DNA of 19,075 nucleotides from Gammaproteobacteria bacterium (GTDB lineage: Bacteria > Pseudomonadota > Gammaproteobacteria > Xanthomonadales > Wenzhouxiangellaceae), in contig PWWM01000063.1 of assembly GCA_003561495.1 (NCBI GenBank), forward strand, positions 1 through 19,075. The letters are read 5' to 3'. Made by a program: the position numbers and the translations under genes. Below the pieces are notes generated by a model. The model did no database searches and was not told the DNA's origin. It worked only from the letters and a program-made list of their open reading frames with translations. Shown here piece after piece: positions 16,636 through 19,075 of the stretch. Position 1 is the first letter of the stretch, and every line of letters starts with the position of its first letter.

Positions 16636-17723
16636 GGGGCAGGGCGCAGGGTACCAGTGTCAGTATCGTAGTGCATCTTGCCGCGTCGTTCCGGCGTGCA
16701 GCGCGGATCCTTGCGAAAGGCCTGGCTCAGCAGGCTGAAGCCACGCCCGGACAGGGGATAGATGTTTTGCTGCCGACCCTTTTCAACCACGGTCCAGGCA
16801 ATCAGGCCGCAATCGGGTTGAACCTGTTCGGTCACGCCCTCGGCGGCATCATTGGCGCCTGCATCTTCGATCAGGCAGTCACGCTGGTCGTCATGCTGCA
16901 GTTCGGAGTTGGCGCGCCAGACAATGCCGTGATTGTCCAAAAGTGCACCCACGGAGCGATAGGCGCGAACCCACAGCGCGTAGTCCGAGGGGGAGCGTGC
17001 CGCCTGGTCAAAGGTGACAAAATCCAGGTTCATCACTTTGTCCTCCGGTGTCCAGGTCACATTCAGGGGACCGGGTAATTCGAATGTCGCTTCCTCATCG
17101 TCTGCCAGTAACGCATGCTCGACCGGTGGCCAGAAGGCGCCAAAACCGGCGGTATCAAGCTGAATCTGGTGCAAGGCCATTTGGTCAGCCAGGGTCAAAA
17201 ACTGTCCGTGGGCGGTGTCCAGGCCGGTTCGTTCGGCGAGAATGGCGCGTGCCGGCGGCTGAATGCCGCCGCGCTCCATCAACTCTGATTCCAGTCTGGT
17301 CGTGAGCGAATCAGCACCCGATGGTTCGACGATCAGCAACATCGGCAGGGCAAGCATGGATCCCTGCGGCATGTGTGCGGGCGGATGCAGGCGGGCATCA
17401 GGCATACGCCCCTGGTGGGCGCCGATGGCCAGCACCTGGCCCAGGCCATCTTGCTCGCGGATGACGGGATCGGCCAGATCCTCAAGCGCCTGCCAGGCGC
17501 CAAATCCGGGCCTGAGCAGCTCACCCGGCTCCAGTAGTCCGCCGCCAACCACCAGCAGTCCATCGGCCGCCTCCGGCGCAATCCGTGCCAGGTCATCTGC
17601 CAGAGCGCCGGCCAGCGTTTGGCAGTCTGCCCGGTTCAAGGTTCTGCGTTCTGGATCCGGAAACGCAGCCGATCGGATTTCGAATCCGGCGACAAGGCGG
17701 ATATGATGCAGTCTGGAGTTCAT
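16632..17723 (-). CDS. Protein of unknown function, first gene of the SET operon
   Basis: A 363-residue soluble protein I do not recognise. It has no signal peptide or membrane segment. Visible features are a hydrophobic turn GLLVVGGGLLEPGELL (about 55-70), a central LALPMLLIVEPSG stretch, FLTLADQMALHQIQLDTAGFGAFWPPVEHALL, a SPSDYALWVRAYRSVGALLDNHGIVWRANSEL block, and a basic C-terminal segment containing RKDPRCTPERRGKMHYDTDTG. There are several cysteines but no obvious metal motif. The start at 17723 (MNSRLHHIRLVAGF) is the first in-frame ATG; the longer frame begins with TTG inside elaA. No Shine-Dalgarno is evident. Its stop overlaps the SET start codon, so the two are probably made together; the SET protein could act on it, but this is speculation. 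Confidence 0.7.
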   Translation of the reverse strand: MNSRLHHIRLVAGFEIRSAAFPDPERRTLNRADCQTLAGALADDLARIAPEAADGLLVVGGGLLEPGELLRPGFGAWQALEDLADPVIREQDGLGQVLAIGAHQGRMPDARLHPPAHMPQGSMLALPMLLIVEPSGADSLTTRLESELMERGGIQPPARAILAERTGLDTAHGQFLTLADQMALHQIQLDTAGFGAFWPPVEHALLADDEEATFELPGPLNVTWTPEDKVMNLDFVTFDQAARSPSDYALWVRAYRSVGALLDNHGIVWRANSELQHDDQRDCLIEDAGANDAAEGVTEQVQPDCGLIAWTVVEKGRQQNIYPLSGRGFSLLSQAFRKDPRCTPERRGKMHYDTDTGTLRPAP

Positions 17724-18218
17724 CGAAAAAGGTTGGTAACCGGTTTGAATCAGCAAAAGGTCAATTGGCAGGCTTTGCCGTACCAGGCGCTTTCGCGCGA
17801 CCAACTATATGCGATTCTTCAGGCCCGCGTGGCGGTGTTCGTGGTCGAGCAGGATTGTCCTTACCAGGATGTTGATGGTCTGGATGACGAAGGCATTCAC
17901 GTCACGGGCTCAACCGACAGCGGTGAAGTGCTTGCTTACGCGCGCGTTCTGGCGCCGGGTCAGCGGTTTGCTGAACCCTCCATCGGCCGGGTGCTGACCA
18001 CCGCGACCGGCAGGGGCAAGGGCCTGGGGCGGGCGCTGATGGAGCAGAGCCTGCGCGTGACCGAACAGCATTTTCCAGGCCAGGCCATACGAATTTCCGC
18101 GCAACAACATCTGGAGCGGTTCTATGCCAGCCTGGGTTTTGAAACGGTGCGGGGGCCATACCCGGAGGACGGCATCCCGCACCTGGAAATGCTCAGGCCA
18201 GTGAGCCTCTGTTCATAG
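17703..18218 (+). CDS. elaA: ElaA-like GNAT acetyltransferase
   Basis: A GCN5-related N-acetyltransferase closely resembling E. coli ElaA: VNWQALPYQALSRDQLYAILQAR, AVFVVEQDCPYQDVDG, LAYARVL, IGRVLTTATGRGKGLGRALM (the acetyl-CoA binding loop RGKGLG), and FYASLGFETV followed by YPEDGIPHLEM. The substrate is not established for the family. The start is uncertain. ATG at 17703 or 17706 has AAGG at 17694-17697 in good position and gives about 170 residues, overlapping the 5' end of the divergent unknown gene by about 20 bp. TTG at 17745 would give 157 residues, nearer the E. coli length of 153, and would avoid the overlap. The stop is five bases from the convergent DUF1232 stop. Confidence 0.88.
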   Translation: MMQSGVHRKRLVTGLNQQKVNWQALPYQALSRDQLYAILQARVAVFVVEQDCPYQDVDGLDDEGIHVTGSTDSGEVLAYARVLAPGQRFAEPSIGRVLTTATGRGKGLGRALMEQSLRVTEQHFPGQAIRISAQQHLERFYASLGFETVRGPYPEDGIPHLEMLRPVSLCS

Positions 18219-18223
18219 GATTC

Positions 18224-18787
18224 CTAGAACAGCGAGAACGGTGACTTGGACCGTCGGCCGCCGCCGCCACCACGACGTCGCCGGCGCATGCGCGCCAGCA
18301 GGGCGTGTTCCCGATTCTTCAGGAAGTCGCTTCGATTGAGTTCAGAGGGTTCGACGCCCATTCGCTTGGCGGTGGCCTTGCGATATTCGACGAAATCACG
18401 GTAGGCATCAATCTCCGGCTTGAGTTCACGGCACAGCAGCTCGACCATGATGGCATCGTCCAGAAAGCCGATTCCGGGAATGTCATCGGGAATGAGGTCA
18501 TCGGGATTGTTGAAATAGGCCAGGGCGGAAAGCACCCTTCTCTGGCCGACCTCCTGCATTCCCCAGCCCTCGTCCTCGAGCATGTCGATGAGGATCTGGA
18601 GCTGACCGAGCCGGGAGCGAATGTAGTCGGACTCGACCCTTTCATTGACCTGGTCGAGCAGCTCACGGGCTGCCTTGATGATGGTCTCACGGGATTGTTC
18701 CTCGGCACTTTCCATGGCCATCTTGGCCCGCTTGCGGAAGTGTTCGAGGTCGTTTTCGGTAAATTCCAGGGTGACGCGCAAGCTCAT
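18224..18787 (-). CDS. DUF1232 (YkvA-like) domain protein
   Basis: A 187-residue protein whose central block LAYFNNPDDLIPDDIPGIGFLDDAIMVELL (about 89-118) is the DUF1232 signature (AY...P.DLIPD.IP..G.lDD). An N-terminal, mostly helical part (10-80) carries many charged residues. The C-terminal tail (about 166-187) is strongly basic and glycine-rich (runs of Arg, then Gly) and could bind nucleic acid or acidic lipid. DUF1232 proteins have no agreed function; many have a short membrane-associated helix, but here the block is more polar. Start ATG at 18787 follows AAGGA with eight-base spacing. Convergent with elaA and divergent from the partial gene at 18942. Confidence 0.82.
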   Translation of the reverse strand: MSLRVTLEFTENDLEHFRKRAKMAMESAEEQSRETIIKAARELLDQVNERVESDYIRSRLGQLQILIDMLEDEGWGMQEVGQRRVLSALAYFNNPDDLIPDDIPGIGFLDDAIMVELLCRELKPEIDAYRDFVEYRKATAKRMGVEPSELNRSDFLKNREHALLARMRRRRRGGGGGRRSKSPFSLF

Positions 18788-18941
18788 TGGAGCATTCCTT
18801 ATGTCTGAGAACGACGTGGGTTCAGAATGAAAATCGAGTGCACTATAGACTAGATGGCCCCGCGGCTGGGGTCAATGTCCCTGAAGTCATGCCTGCCTGA
18901 TTTTCGGTTTAGAATCCTTTTTTTTCTGAAGCAGAGCCGTC
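18788..18941. promoter_or_regulatory. Divergent intergenic region between DUF1232 gene and next gene
   Basis: On the + strand TAGAAT at 18910-18915 is a fair -10 for the gene at 18942 and is followed by a run of eight T (18918-18925) in the early transcribed region; the -35 is not clear. On the - strand TATAGT (bases 18848-18843) could be a -10 for the DUF1232 gene, with TTGACC about 22 bp upstream, which is longer than normal. These are weak assignments. Confidence 0.3.
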
Positions 18942-19075
18942 ATGCCCGATCCCGTTGCCGCCATCGATTCGCGCCTGGAACCATTCATCCTGATTACCGA
19001 GGTGCACAGGGGCCATCGGCTGGCCGATCGGATCTTCAAGCGCAAGTTTGGTCAGCCGACACCTGATTTTGGCCA
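18942..19075 (+). CDS. Unrecognised protein, 5' end only
   Basis: ATG at 18942 opens a frame that runs off the window after 44 codons. The visible N terminus begins MPDPVAAIDSRLEPFILITE and continues with HRGHRLADRIFKRKFGQPTPDF. It is soluble-looking with no signal peptide, and I cannot assign it to a family. Coding is supported by the -10-like TAGAAT upstream, an uninterrupted frame to the end and codon use like its neighbours. The ribosome binding site is weak (GAAGCAGAG). Confidence 0.5.
   Translation, partial: MPDPVAAIDSRLEPFILITEVHRGHRLADRIFKRKFGQPTPDFG

Overview
The window is a stretch of ordinary bacterial chromosome, densely coded and GC-rich. Protein content (Grx4-type monothiol glutaredoxin, AlaA, PrlC, XthA, UppP, ElaA, RND efflux, outer-membrane-type lipoproteins) points to a gammaproteobacterium. 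The fused glutaredoxin, a YtcJ-like lipoprotein amidohydrolase and intergenic microsatellite mosaics suggest a Xanthomonadales/Wenzhouxiangella-like lineage. That placement is inference; no rRNA or tRNA is present to anchor it.

Layout. 1-3450 (+): the 3' end of a periplasmic adaptor and a complete RND efflux permease. 3471-5504 (+): a possible 24-codon leader ORF and acetoacetyl-CoA synthetase. 5505-5639: a mosaic of 7-8 bp tandem repeats. 5668-6681 (+): a lipoprotein joining YbaY-like, MliC-like and COG3650-like domains. 6862-10139 (-): alaA and prlC, coupled through an ATGA overlap. 10154-10360: a second repeat mosaic, in the opposite orientation, so that both mosaics point the same way relative to the gene they precede. 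10433-11338 (+): a fused glutaredoxin / A-type / rhodanese protein. 11341-12958: xthA (-) and uppP (+), divergent across 49 bp. 12959-13456: a non-coding gap with hairpins and a third copy of a 29-bp REP-like unit. 13457-17723 (-): a compact four-gene run (unknown protein, small SET protein, exported amidohydrolase, membrane-anchored alpha/beta hydrolase). 17703-18218 (+): elaA. 18224-18787 (-): a DUF1232 protein. 18942-end (+): the start of an unrecognised gene.

Most genes are housekeeping or envelope functions. I see no phage, transposase, CRISPR, toxin-antitoxin or defence locus, and no clear new system. The material most worth a second look is the oriented repeat mosaics, the REP-like 29-mer, the two domain fusions, the SET-containing operon with its unknown first gene, and the apparently leaderless xthA/uppP divergent promoter region.
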